A stretch of 64,000 nt of DNA, taken from an uncultured Clostridia bacterium. GTDB lineage: Bacteria > Bacillota > Clostridia > TANB77 > UBA1234. Shown piece by piece: positions 44,380 through 53,162 of this stretch (its first letter is position 1; every line of letters starts with the position of its first letter). The stretch covers positions 1-64,000 of the forward strand of contig CAKPAA010000002.1 of NCBI GenBank assembly GCA_934132775.1, given 5' to 3'. The translations under genes were made by a program, and so were the position numbers. The notes beneath the pieces were generated by a model. It did not search any database. It saw nothing but the letters and a program-made list of their open reading frames with translations, and was not told where the DNA came from.

Positions 44380-44510
44380 TTTAATTCCACCTTTCTTAAC
44401 CACTAGGCATTATATCATATTTTTCATTTACTTGTACTTAAAATAATAATTTTTATACATAGGAATATAATCAAGACGTAATAAGTTAAGAAATTTGTTA
44501 CTTTCCTACT

Positions 44511-44569
44511 ATACAAAAAATGAACTCTCCTTATTAAGCTTTGCCTAACAAGGAGAATTCATTTTGTAT
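44511..44569 (-). terminator. Terminator after the LRV-repeat gene
   Basis: ATACAAAATGAATTCTCCTT and AAGGAG-GTTCATTTTTTGTAT arms pair over about 20 bp with a 17-nt loop. It lies about 70 bp past the stop of the gene at 44640; T-rich on both sides. Confidence 0.75.
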
Positions 44570-44639
44570 TAGCTCAATTTTTTGATGTACTATTATTGGC
44601 AATTGTACTATCAAACGGACTATTCGGATAATGTAAAAT

Positions 44640-45503
44640 TTACATTTTGAGCACAAGATTGTTCATAGCGGAAAGAGAAACCTTTTCATTAGGATCTTTC
44701 TTCATAACATAAAGTGTTCTTCTACGAGTATTGATGTTTTGTGCAACTGCAATTCGTACACTAACAGCTTCGTCGTTGGCAAGTTCGTCCAAAGTGTCTT
44801 GCGATGTAGTTTCATTTTGAGCCACTGCCCTTCGAACACAAATGCACTTGTCTTTTGAAAGTTTAGCTAACGTTTTGGCACTTGTCTTTTTATTTTCGGC
44901 TACTTTCAACCTAACTTCGTCATCCAAGCTGTCTGCAAGATGGTCAAGCGTATCCTCGGGAGTATTAGTGTTTCCTGCCACAGCAAGCACAACATTTAAG
45001 TTTTCATCATTTGCAAGATCTTTTAAAGTCTCCTTAGGCGTATGAGGATTCGAGGCAACAGCGATACGAACCTTTACGTCTGGATCCTTAGCCAGCCTTG
45101 CCAGAGTGTAATCAGCCGTCGACGGATTATTTGCAACAGCAATACGAACATTAACATTTGGATCATTCGCGAGTCTGTCCAAGGTATGTTTACCAGTCTT
45201 AGGATTTTCTGCAACAGAACACCTAATAAAAACTTTTTTGGACCGTGAAAGCGTATCCAAAGTTTCTTCAGAAGCACTAGTATTTCCTGCAACAGCCCAG
45301 CGAATTCTTGCACTTTTACGTCTAGCAAGGTCTGCCAAAGTTTCTTCGGTAGCCCCAGTGTTCCCTGCCAAAGCAATCAAGACTTCTTCTGAAAAATCAT
45401 TTAAAAGAAGAGCCAAGGTTTCCTTAGGCATTTTTTCATTTTTGGCGATGCTTTTTCGCTCTTGAACGTTAAAAGCATCAATGTCAATAAGAACAAGCCT
45501 CAT
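44640..45503 (-). CDS. Leucine-rich-repeat-variant (LRV/HEAT-like) tandem-repeat protein
   Basis: 287 residues made almost wholly of ten to eleven ~24-residue helical repeats with the pattern VRIAVAxNPxTxxxTLxxLA (for example NVNVRIAVANNPSTADYTL, DVKVRIAVASNPHTPKETL). This is the solenoid of LRV-type proteins, used for protein binding; unlike the Azotobacter LRV protein it has no N-terminal 4Fe-4S Cys cluster. No signal peptide. Composition is GC-richer than the core genome. Partner unknown. Confidence 0.8.
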   Translation of the reverse strand: MRLVLIDIDAFNVQERKSIAKNEKMPKETLALLLNDFSEEVLIALAGNTGATEETLADLARRKSARIRWAVAGNTSASEETLDTLSRSKKVFIRCSVAENPKTGKHTLDRLANDPNVNVRIAVANNPSTADYTLARLAKDPDVKVRIAVASNPHTPKETLKDLANDENLNVVLAVAGNTNTPEDTLDHLADSLDDEVRLKVAENKKTSAKTLAKLSKDKCICVRRAVAQNETTSQDTLDELANDEAVSVRIAVAQNINTRRRTLYVMKKDPNEKVSLSAMNNLVLKM

Positions 45504-45799
45504 AAAAATACCTCCATCTACGTTATCAAGCTATTTTTTACCTCCGACTCCAATTTCTAAGTTATAATTATGAACCTCTCATTTGTGGCTATGAAAAAAA
45601 CACACCACACTTTTATGATTTTTATTTAAGCAGATATTATCACGTCATCTCAAAATTTTCAACTAATTTTGACAAAATCTGATATTTTCTACTTAACAAC
45701 ATTACTTATTTAAAATATAATTTGATTTTTTTAAGTAACCAATTTGATATCTTGCTATACCTTTTATAAGAATTTACCTCTATTTTGTTGTATAAAAAT
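45504..45799. other. Gene-free AT-rich stretch upstream of the LRV gene
   Basis: Holds the LRV ribosome-binding site and probable promoter region but no ORF, RNA or repeat that I can support. The rubrerythrin terminator follows at 45800. Confidence 0.5.
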
Positions 45800-45846
45800 T
45801 CTCCTTAACTATGCATATAATAAGTAAATGTGCATAGTTAAGGAGA
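45800..45846 (-). terminator. Terminator of the perR-rubrerythrin unit
   Basis: TCTCCTTAACTATGCA and TGCATAGTTAAGGAGA form a perfect 16-bp stem with a 15-nt loop, followed on the minus strand by ATTTTTATAC. Confidence 0.95.
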
Positions 45847-45873
45847 TGTATTTCATAAAGCCTCAATTAAATA

Positions 45874-46413
45874 TTAGTAATTTTCTGCATTTATTTCAAA
45901 AAATGCTTTTGGATGCTTGCATATTGGACAAACTTCTGGAGCTGACTTTCCAATAACGATGCGTCCACAGTTTCTGCATTTCCACATTCTGTCACCATCT
46001 TTGCTAAATACTAAACCATTTTCAACGTTTTCTAACAACTTCAAGTATCTTGCCTCGTGTTCTTTTTCTATTTTAGCAACTCCATCAAATAAGAATGCAA
46101 TTCTGTCAAATCCTTCTTCTCTTGCTTCTTGTGCCATTCTTTCATACATATTTGTCCACTCAAAATTTTCACCTGCTGCTGCATCTTTTAAGTTTTCAAC
46201 AGTTGATGGAATGTCGTCTCCGTGTAGAAGCTTAAACCATAATTTAGCATGTTCTTTTTCGTTATCTGCTGTCTCTTGGAATAATGCAGCTATTTGCTCA
46301 TATCCCTCTTTTTTAGCTTTGCTAGCATAGTAAGTGTATTTGTTTCTGGCTTGTGACTCACCTGCAAATGCCTCCATTAAATTTTTTTCTGTTTTTGTTC
46401 CTTTCAATTCCAT
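45874..46413 (-). CDS. rbr: Rubrerythrin
   Basis: 179-residue non-heme diiron peroxidase that reduces hydrogen peroxide in anaerobes. Ferritin-like diiron domain: NLMEAFAGESQARNKYTYYA, ETADNEKEHAK, AREEGFDRIAFLF, KIEKEHEARY. C-terminal rubredoxin centre: CRNCGRIVIGKSAPEVCPICK. The ATG at 46413 has AAGGAGG eight bases upstream. It follows a PerR-like regulator gene on the same strand by 65 bp and is probably part of its peroxide-stress regulon. Confidence 0.96.
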   Translation of the reverse strand: MELKGTKTEKNLMEAFAGESQARNKYTYYASKAKKEGYEQIAALFQETADNEKEHAKLWFKLLHGDDIPSTVENLKDAAAGENFEWTNMYERMAQEAREEGFDRIAFLFDGVAKIEKEHEARYLKLLENVENGLVFSKDGDRMWKCRNCGRIVIGKSAPEVCPICKHPKAFFEINAENY

Positions 46414-46478
46414 AATTGAAACCTCCTTATATTTTTTGTTTTTATCTGTGATAAACCTCACAATTAAAATAGAATTAC

Positions 46479-46877
46479 TTATATTTTTCTATCTTTTTTC
46501 TTTTTACATTCCTTACAAATTCCATAAACGACGATTGAATCAAGCATAGAATCCATACCAGTTTGTTCGAACACTGATGTACAAGCTTTTTGGGAGTCAA
46601 AATCATATTCAAAATCTTTAACTTTTCCACAATATTTGCAAATAATGTGATTATGCTTTTTATGAATATAATCATATCTATCTGGTCCATCATTCATAGA
46701 AATTTTTATTATAAAATCTTCATTTACCAATTCTTTCAAATTTCTATAAACTGTACCTCTACTTATGTTTGAATCTTTCTTCTTTACTTCTTCAAATATT
46801 TCCTCGGCGGTTGGATGTTTTTTCGAATTCATTAAAAAATCTAAAATTTCTTCTCTTTGCTTTGAATAATTTTTCAC
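46479..46877 (-). CDS. perR: Fur-family regulator, PerR-like
   Basis: 132 residues from a GTG at 46877 with GGAGG six bases upstream. Winged helix: NYSKQREEILDFLMNSKKHP, TAEEIFEEVKKK, ISRGTVYRNLKELV. The metal-binding segment has DYIHKKHNHIICKYCGK and a C-terminal CKECKKKK, giving the two CxxC zinc pairs. Neighbouring rubrerythrin supports peroxide sensing; PerR versus Fur or Zur cannot be settled by motif alone. A palindrome upstream may be its own operator. Confidence 0.88.
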   Translation of the reverse strand: MKNYSKQREEILDFLMNSKKHPTAEEIFEEVKKKDSNISRGTVYRNLKELVNEDFIIKISMNDGPDRYDYIHKKHNHIICKYCGKVKDFEYDFDSQKACTSVFEQTGMDSMLDSIVVYGICKECKKKKDRKI

Positions 46878-46967
46878 ACTCTTCCTCCTAACAAAATATC
46901 TAAAATTTTCAAAAACTTGACAATACATAAAGTTTTAAGTAAATTTGTAATAAACTGTCGTAATATA

Positions 46968-46988
46968 AAATAGGAATTATTCCTATTT
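46968..46988. promoter_or_regulatory. Candidate PerR/Fur operator
   Basis: AAATAGGAA-TTA-TTCCTATTT is a near-perfect palindrome about 95 bp before the perR-like start. It differs from the B. subtilis Per box (TTATAATNATTATAA) but keeps the symmetric shape. Confidence 0.45.
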
Positions 46989-47269
46989 TCAAGTTCATTC
47001 TATATTTAAAATTCATAATTGTCAAGTATAATTTGTCCTAATTGCGAAATTTCTTTTAGATCCTTGCAAGTTATTGATTTCTATACTATTTAAACTTTTA
47101 TCATAAATATAGGTTTTACTTTCAGAAATGGAAATTGCTTTTATAAATCACTAATTTTTATCTTATTCAAATTTTATCTACCCTAAATTTTACTACATTA
47201 TGATATAATTTTAAGAACATAAAACTTTTTAAGTCATGAATTTGTCTAACTTATCGAAAGGAGAAAGAG
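46989..47269. other. Intergenic region between perR and the ECF sigma gene
   Basis: AT-rich and gene-free. It ends with GAAAGGAG as the ribosome site of the sigma gene. No clear ECF-type promoter or repeat is visible to me. Confidence 0.5.
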
Positions 47270-47773
47270 ATGCAGACTAAGAGAAAAAAATTAGAAACGT
47301 ATGTAACAGAAAATATAGACAAAATATATAGATTAGCTTTTTCATATTCTAAAAATCAACAAGATGCTGAGGATATCGTAAACGAAAGTGTTAGACGTGC
47401 CTTAGACGGAGTTGAAAATCTTAGAAATGAAGAATTCTTGGGAACTTGGTTTTTTAGAATTGTTGTAAACACTGCAAATACGTACTTAAAATCAAGGTCA
47501 AAACTTATATATTTAGATGAGATTATGGAAGATTCTTTAACAGCTGAAGACAAATACGAAAATACTGATTTATATGAAGCTGTTATGAAACTGGACAGTA
47601 AATACAGAATAATAATTGTGCTTAAATTTTATGAAGATCTAACAATTGAACGTATTTCAGAAATTTTAGATGAAAATATAAGCACCGTTAAAACACGCTT
47701 GTATAAAGCTTTAAAAAAATTGAGATTAGAAATTAGTAAGGAGGATTTATTAGATGAAAAATCAAATTTTTAA
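47270..47773 (+). CDS. ECF sigma factor, SigV-like
   Basis: 167 residues. Region 2: IDKIYRLAFSYSKNQQDAED, IVNESVRRALDGVENL, TWFFRIVVNTANTYLK. Region 4: YRIIIVLKFYEDLTIERISE, ILDENISTVKTRLYKALKKL. Small size without other regions marks it as ECF. Its 3' end overlaps the following anti-sigma gene by 20 bp. The partner is RsiV-like, pointing to a SigV-type lysozyme or envelope stress response. Confidence 0.92.
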   Translation: MQTKRKKLETYVTENIDKIYRLAFSYSKNQQDAEDIVNESVRRALDGVENLRNEEFLGTWFFRIVVNTANTYLKSRSKLIYLDEIMEDSLTAEDKYENTDLYEAVMKLDSKYRIIIVLKFYEDLTIERISEILDENISTVKTRLYKALKKLRLEISKEDLLDEKSNF

Positions 47774-48572
47774 AGAAGCAAAAGAAAAATACGAAAACAT
47801 AGTTGCTCCCAATAGTTTGAAAAGAAGTGTTAAAAAGATTTTCAAAAAAGGAAGTAATGCCCCTTTGAAAGTATCAATCGGTGCAGTTGCAAGTTTAGCT
47901 ATATCTTTTGTCGTTGCAATAAATGTAAATCCTGTGTTTGCAGAAGACATTGCTAACAACAAATTTATGAAAGAGCTCGTAAACGTGCTAACAGTTAATA
48001 AGTATCAACTTAAAGAAGACAACTTTGTAGCTAATGTTACAACTGCTAAAATCACAGGGCTAAAAGATTCTAAAGTTGAAGAAAGAATAAATAAAGAAAT
48101 TCAAGAAATGTCTGATGAAGTAATTAAAAATTTTAATGAAGATATGAATTTCGTAAAAACTGATTATCCAGATGCACACATTGGTGTAGACTCTGGGTAT
48201 ATAGTAAAAACAGATAATGATAAGTATCTATCTGTTGATATATATGTTTTAAATTTAGCAGGCTCTTCTTCAACTGTTCATAAATTTTATAATGTTAATA
48301 AAATAACTGGCGAGGAAATAAAATTAAAGGATTTCTTTAAATCCGATGATTATATTGATAAAATCGCAAAAATCGTTTATGATGCTGCTCTCGAAGAAAA
48401 CAAATTAGATGGTCACGACATTTTTTACGCAACGTACGATGAAATTCATAACATTCTTTCTAATAAAGAAGAATTTTATATCAATGATAAAGGAAATCCT
48501 GTTGTAGTATTTGATAAATACGATATTAGTATTGGTGCAAGAGGTTGCCCTGAATTTGAGATACAATTCTAA
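47754..48572 (+). CDS. RsiV-like membrane anti-sigma factor (DUF3298-type)
   Basis: 272 residues. N-terminal cytoplasmic anti-sigma segment (NQIFKEAKEKYENIVAPNSL, basic KRSVKKIFKKG), one membrane helix (VSIGAVASLAISFVVAINVN, about 40-59), and an extracytoplasmic DUF3298/RsiV domain (TDNDKYLSVDIYVLNLAGSS, NKITGEEIKLKDFF, IDKIAKIVYDAALEEN, VVVFDKYDISIGARGCPEFE). In B. subtilis this domain binds lysozyme and triggers cleavage that releases SigV. Start ATG, AAGGAGG upstream. Confidence 0.88.
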   Translation: MKNQIFKEAKEKYENIVAPNSLKRSVKKIFKKGSNAPLKVSIGAVASLAISFVVAINVNPVFAEDIANNKFMKELVNVLTVNKYQLKEDNFVANVTTAKITGLKDSKVEERINKEIQEMSDEVIKNFNEDMNFVKTDYPDAHIGVDSGYIVKTDNDKYLSVDIYVLNLAGSSSTVHKFYNVNKITGEEIKLKDFFKSDDYIDKIAKIVYDAALEENKLDGHDIFYATYDEIHNILSNKEEFYINDKGNPVVVFDKYDISIGARGCPEFEIQF

Positions 48573-48593
48573 GATTAAGAGATGTCTTTCGTA

Positions 48594-48839
48594 TAAATTA
48601 AAAACTAATAAAAGACAAAAACAAGATTTTATATAAGTGCCTTTTCATAGAAAAATTATTTAATTTTCTAAACACTGGCTTCATTTAACGGCAAATTCCA
48701 AGATTGCAGGGCTTTGCCCTGCACCTTACCTATCTGTAATTTGCCTATTCAGGAGTGTTGTAGAAAATTAAATGAATTTTTCTCCATATAGGTGCTATAA
48801 ATAGTTTCTTTGTTTTTGTCTTTTTAGTTTTTAATTTAT
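48594..48839. repeat. Long imperfect inverted repeat (~246 bp, MITE-like or giant hairpin)
   Basis: The ends ATAAATTAAAAACTAA... and the complement of ...TTAGTTTTTAATTTAT match over about 80 bp with small gaps, including shared AAAGACAAAAACAA and AGAAAAATT-TTTAATTTTCTA blocks. The centre is a second hairpin (GGCAAATT, GCAGGGC/GCCCTGC, AATTTGCC). The right end covers the stop of the gene at 48831. It carries no ORF; a non-autonomous element or a bidirectional terminator are both possible. Confidence 0.6.
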
Positions 48840-49505
48840 TTCTATCATATCAAAGTTTAAGTAATCACACGATGTTAAATGTGCTTCAATATTAGGAATT
48901 TGAACTAAATTTTCTTCATAATTTGTATGTATATGTCCATATATCCAAACCTTAATATTATAATCTTTCAAAGCATCAATAATTCTAGAATCTGGTGGAT
49001 AATGTGTCGTAAAAATTATGGGCTTATTAGGAGCTAATTTAACAGCACTATCCAAAGATAACTTAGCTCTTAGCACTTCTCTATTGAATATCTTCTCGTT
49101 GTCATCTGCATCTTCGTCATATCCCCAATATCTAGTGCCAGCCAACACATATTTTCCAATATCGTATGAATTATTATACAAGAAATGAATATTATCATAT
49201 TTATTATTAGCTAAAAATTCATTCATACTTTTTAATGTGCTCCACCAGTAGTCGTGATTTCCTTTTAACATATATTTTATACCAGGTAATGAATTTAAAA
49301 ATTCAAAATCATTTTTAGAGCCCTCTAAATATGTAGCCCAAGAAAAATCACCTGATAAAATTACTATGTCTTCTGGCTTTACTTTTGAAAGCCAATTCTT
49401 TTTAAGTTTTTCTTCGTAATCTTGCCACCTCGCTCCAAAAACAGTCATAGTTTTTTCTGGTGTTCCATAAGCAAGGTGTAAGTCTGAAATTGCGTATATT
49501 GCCAC
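48831..49505 (-). CDS. Calcineurin-like metallophosphoesterase
   Basis: 224 residues starting with GTG. Metal-binding motifs in order: ISDLHLA, LSGDFSWA, LKGNHDYWWS, TTHYPP and YGHIHTN. Family members hydrolyse phosphodi- or monoesters; the substrate is unknown. No signal peptide. It follows tsaD with a 17-bp gap in the same orientation and may share its transcript. Its last codons lie inside the inverted repeat at 48594-48839. Confidence 0.9.
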   Translation of the reverse strand: MAIYAISDLHLAYGTPEKTMTVFGARWQDYEEKLKKNWLSKVKPEDIVILSGDFSWATYLEGSKNDFEFLNSLPGIKYMLKGNHDYWWSTLKSMNEFLANNKYDNIHFLYNNSYDIGKYVLAGTRYWGYDEDADDNEKIFNREVLRAKLSLDSAVKLAPNKPIIFTTHYPPDSRIIDALKDYNIKVWIYGHIHTNYEENLVQIPNIEAHLTSCDYLNFDMIEIN

Positions 49506-49522
49506 AAAAACCTCCTTATAAC

Positions 49523-50527
49523 TTATCTTTCGCCTATTTTTAAGTTTGGAACTGCATTTAAATCCAAGCCTGATTTTTCTCCAGCCATATAATTATAATA
49601 ACCCGCAGAAGCTATCATTGCTGCATTATCAGTGCATAACACAAGTTCTGGATAATATACCTTTAAATTGTGCATTGCTCCAACTTTCTCCATTCTTTCT
49701 CTCAAATAGCTATTTGCAGAAACTCCTCCTGCAATTGCTATTTTATTAACTTTAAGTTTTTCAACAGCCCTTAACACATTTTCCACAAGTACATCTGTTA
49801 CAGCTTCTTCAAAGCTTGCACATAAATCATCTATGTTTATATTCTCTTTTTCTTTATGTACTAAGTTTATAACCGCTGTTTTTATTCCACTGAAACTAAA
49901 ATCCAAATTTTCAAAATGAGTTCTTGGCAAATTATAAACCGGTTTACCATTTTTCGCTCTCTTATCTATAACTGGTCCACCTGGATAACCAAGTCCTATT
50001 GTTCTTGAAACTTTATCAAAAGCTTCTCCAACTGCATCATCACGCGTTTTACCTAATACTTCAAATTCCGTGTAATCTTTAACATAAACTAAATGTGAAT
50101 GTCCACCTGATACGACAAGGCAAAGATATGGTGGAACTAGCTCTTTGTGCGTAATATAATTTGCCGCTATATGTCCCTCTATATGGTGCACTCCTACTAA
50201 TGGTTTCTTGCTTGCATAAGCTATGGCTTTCGCCGTTGAAAGACCAACAAGCAGTGCTCCAACAAGCCCTGGGCCGTATGTGCAAGAAATAACATCAACG
50301 TCTTTTAATGTAACTCCTGCTTTTTCTAGTGCTTCCGTAACAACATAAGATATGTTTTCAACGTGATTACGTGAAGCAATCTCAGGTACTACTCCTCCAT
50401 ATTTTTTGTGAATATCTATTTGTGTGGCTATAACATCAGATAAAACATCTCTGCCATTTTTCACAATAGCAACAGATGTTTCATCACAACTACTTTCAAT
50501 TCCTAAACAAAGAATATCCTTTGCCAT
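49523..50527 (-). CDS. tsaD: tRNA threonylcarbamoyladenosine biosynthesis protein TsaD
   Basis: Transfers threonylcarbamoyl to A37 of ANN-decoding tRNAs with TsaB and TsaE. 334 residues of the ASKHA fold: LGIESSCDETSVAIV, PEIASRNHVE, the HHIEGHIAAN metal site, LVVSGGHSHLVYV, DAVGEAFDKVSR and AIAGGVSANSYLR. Start ATG with AAAGAAGAGG upstream. tsaB/tsaE are not adjacent here. Confidence 0.97.
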   Translation of the reverse strand: MAKDILCLGIESSCDETSVAIVKNGRDVLSDVIATQIDIHKKYGGVVPEIASRNHVENISYVVTEALEKAGVTLKDVDVISCTYGPGLVGALLVGLSTAKAIAYASKKPLVGVHHIEGHIAANYITHKELVPPYLCLVVSGGHSHLVYVKDYTEFEVLGKTRDDAVGEAFDKVSRTIGLGYPGGPVIDKRAKNGKPVYNLPRTHFENLDFSFSGIKTAVINLVHKEKENINIDDLCASFEEAVTDVLVENVLRAVEKLKVNKIAIAGGVSANSYLRERMEKVGAMHNLKVYYPELVLCTDNAAMIASAGYYNYMAGEKSGLDLNAVPNLKIGER

Positions 50528-50541
50528 ATAACCTCTTCTTT

Positions 50542-51267
50542 CTATATAAATAGTACTAATATTTTTTCAACTATTGCTATCATTGCATTTCCAATCCAGT
50601 TTATTACTGGTGTTATTAAAATTGATGGTAGCTCAGTAAAATATAAAACTGCAAGAATAATGTACGAATATCTTTCTAAGTTCCATATAAAAGCTTTTGC
50701 CTTACCTTTTAAGAAATATACTAATATCTTAGAGCCGTCAAGTGGTGGAAATGGCAACAAATTAAATACTCCCAAAGAAAGATTTATTTGTGCACACACA
50801 TACACCATAGTCAACAATATCATTCCCCATTGTGTATCGATTGGCAATGCAAAATATAAAATTCCATAAGCTAAAAACGAAATAAAGGCAAGTATAAAAT
50901 TACTTACTGGGCCTGCCAAAGCCACAAGCATAGAGTCCCTAGCTGGATTTCTCATTCTACTTGGATCTATTTGAACTGGCTTTCCCCAACCAAATCCTGC
51001 GACAAGCAAGCAAATCATACCAATAGGATCGATATGTGCCATCGGGTTCAATGTTACTCTTCCTTGTGCCTCTGGTGTTGGGTCACCAAGTTTGTCAGCC
51101 ATTTTTGCGTGTGAAAATTCGTGAATTGTAATTGCTAATATAAGCCCTGGCAACATTAGTAACGTGCCCAACAAATCTCCCGATTGCAAAGAACTATATA
51201 GCCAATAAGCTGCAAATAAGACTGCAATAGTAATAATAACCTTTTTTGTATCAAAATTATTATACAA
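50542..51267 (-). CDS. M50-family (site-2 protease-like) zinc metallopeptidase
   Basis: 241 residues, integral membrane. Zinc motif ITIHEFSHAKMA near residue 47, downstream GRVTLNPMAHIDPIG, FGWGKPVQIDP, ALAGPVSNFILAF and the third ligand region NLLPFPPLDGSK. Four to six membrane segments. It lacks the PDZ and C-terminal parts of RseP and belongs to the short YwhC/FpvI-like group. Substrate unknown. The start is 15 bp upstream of tsaD in the same direction. Confidence 0.9.
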   Translation of the reverse strand: MYNNFDTKKVIITIAVLFAAYWLYSSLQSGDLLGTLLMLPGLILAITIHEFSHAKMADKLGDPTPEAQGRVTLNPMAHIDPIGMICLLVAGFGWGKPVQIDPSRMRNPARDSMLVALAGPVSNFILAFISFLAYGILYFALPIDTQWGMILLTMVYVCAQINLSLGVFNLLPFPPLDGSKILVYFLKGKAKAFIWNLERYSYIILAVLYFTELPSILITPVINWIGNAMIAIVEKILVLFI

Positions 51268-51326
51268 AATAAATCCTCCTTTGTTTAACTAAAATGTGTA
51301 ACTTTACCATCATTGCAATAATTTCA

Positions 51327-51366
51327 AAATGAAAATCTAAAAAGTTATATTTTTAGATTTTCATTT
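51327..51366 (-). terminator. Terminator after lysS
   Basis: AAATGAAAATCTAAAA and TTTTAGATTTTCATTT arms, 16 bp, short loop; AT-rich stem, T-rich 3' side. About 80 bp past the lysS stop. Confidence 0.7.
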
Positions 51367-51443
51367 ATTTATATTTAAATATCAAAACTAACTTCAAAAC
51401 TATAAAATTTGAATTTAGATTTTTCATCACTTCTATTCTTTAA

Positions 51444-52964
51444 TTAGTCTAATGGTTTCATTGTTGGGAATAGTAATACGTCTCTTATAGAATAGCTATT
51501 TGTTAGAAGCATTGCTAATCTATCAATACCCATACCCATACCGCCTGTTGGAGGCATTCCATATTCCAAAGCTTGAACGAAGTCTTCATCCATCATATTT
51601 GCTTCTTCATTTCCAGCTTCTCTTTCTGCCATTTGAGCATAAAATCTCTCTTTTTGATCGATTGGGTCATTAAGTTCTGAATAAGCGTTTGCATATTCTC
51701 TTCCGCCAATAAATAACTCAAATCTTTCAACAAGTCTTGGATCTGATGGCTTTCTCTTTGTAAGTGGAGAAACTTCAACTGGGTAATCTATAATAAATGT
51801 TGGCTGAATCAAAGTTTCTTCAACTCTTTCTTCAAATGCAAGATTTATTAAATGACCTCTATCCATGTTTCCTTCAACTTCAAGACCTATACTCTTTGCA
51901 AGTTCCATAGCCTCTTCATCTGTGTTAGCTTTATTAAAATCTGCACCCGTAACTTCTTTTATAGCTTCTATCATTGGAAGTCTTCTAAAACCAGGTGTTA
52001 AATCAATTTCAATACCTTGATAATCAATCTTTGTATCACCAGTAACTTCTTTTGCAAGCGTTGATATAATACCTTCTGTTATATCCATCATATCATTATA
52101 ATCTTCATAAGCAGAATATAACTCAACTGTTGTAAACTCAGGATTGTGCTTAATATCCATTCCCTCATTTCTGAAAAGTCTACCAACTTCATAAACTTTA
52201 TCAAATCCGCCAACTATAAGTCTCTTTAAATATAGCTCTGGTGCAATTCTCAAATACATATCTATGTCTAGTGTGTTATGATGAGTTATAAATGGTCTAG
52301 CAGCTGCTCCACCAGGAATCGTGTTTAATACTGGTGTTTCAACTTCAACATAACCTCTATCATCAAGATATTTTCTAAGTCCACTAATGATCTTACTTCT
52401 AGCTATAAATGTCTTTTTAACATCATTATTCATTATTAAATCAACATATCTTTGTCTGTATCTTAAATCCATATCTTTTAAGCCATGGAATTTTTCTGGA
52501 AGCGGTCTCAAAGACTTAGACAATAGCTCAATTGTTTTAACTTTAATTGAAATTTCGCCCATATGTGTTTTAAAAACATTTCCTGTTATACCAATAATGT
52601 CTCCAATATCATACTTTTTAAATTCTTCGTAAGCTTCATCGCCAACTTCATCTAACTTAACATATATTTGAATTCTTCCATACATATCTTGTAAATCGCA
52701 GAAACTAGCTTTTCCATGACCTCTTTTTGCCATAAGTCTTCCTGCAATACTAACGTGCATAGGTTCTGCTTCTTCTCCCTCTACCGGGTCAACGAATTTT
52801 TCTTTTATATCTTTACTATTATCCTTGTTATCAAATTTTACAATTTGGAATGGGTCTTTGCCTTTCTCTTGTAATTCTTTTAATTTTGCAATTCTAATTT
52901 TAATCAATTCATTTACATCTTGTTCTTGTTGCTCATTATTTTTCGTGTTGTTTTCTTCATTCAT
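51444..52964 (-). CDS. lysS: Lysyl-tRNA synthetase (class II)
   Basis: 506 residues from the ATG at 52964 (AAAGGGG upstream). OB-fold anticodon domain (VSIAGRLMAKRGHGKASFC), then class II core: motif 1 region SKIISGLRKYLDDRGYVEVE, motif 2 FRNEGMDIKHNPEFT, motif 3 GMGMGIDRLAMLLT. HHNT and lysine-site residues of class II LysRS are present. N-terminal acidic extension of about 30 residues. greA is the upstream neighbour, as in many Firmicutes. Confidence 0.97.
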   Translation of the reverse strand: MNEENNTKNNEQQEQDVNELIKIRIAKLKELQEKGKDPFQIVKFDNKDNSKDIKEKFVDPVEGEEAEPMHVSIAGRLMAKRGHGKASFCDLQDMYGRIQIYVKLDEVGDEAYEEFKKYDIGDIIGITGNVFKTHMGEISIKVKTIELLSKSLRPLPEKFHGLKDMDLRYRQRYVDLIMNNDVKKTFIARSKIISGLRKYLDDRGYVEVETPVLNTIPGGAAARPFITHHNTLDIDMYLRIAPELYLKRLIVGGFDKVYEVGRLFRNEGMDIKHNPEFTTVELYSAYEDYNDMMDITEGIISTLAKEVTGDTKIDYQGIEIDLTPGFRRLPMIEAIKEVTGADFNKANTDEEAMELAKSIGLEVEGNMDRGHLINLAFEERVEETLIQPTFIIDYPVEVSPLTKRKPSDPRLVERFELFIGGREYANAYSELNDPIDQKERFYAQMAEREAGNEEANMMDEDFVQALEYGMPPTGGMGMGIDRLAMLLTNSYSIRDVLLFPTMKPLD

Positions 52965-53039
52965 ATAAAAATCCCCTTTCGATATAGTAAAGTTTAGTAG
53001 TTTTCCCACTAAATCACGTTTCACATTATAACACAAAAA

Positions 53040-53066
53040 GAAAAGAGGTACAAGCCCCCTTTTCTA
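53040..53066 (-). terminator. Terminator after greA
   Basis: AGAAAAGGGGG and CCTCTTTTCT arms on the minus strand with a short loop, then TTTTGTG. It lies between greA and lysS, so the two may be only partly cotranscribed. Confidence 0.6.
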
Positions 53067-53162
53067 TGCTGTTATCTTAAATTATTTTTAATCACTTTGT
53101 TAGCTTTAAATTAAAAATCATATTCATTTTAGCCAACTCTTAAAACTAAATATACTTCAATC

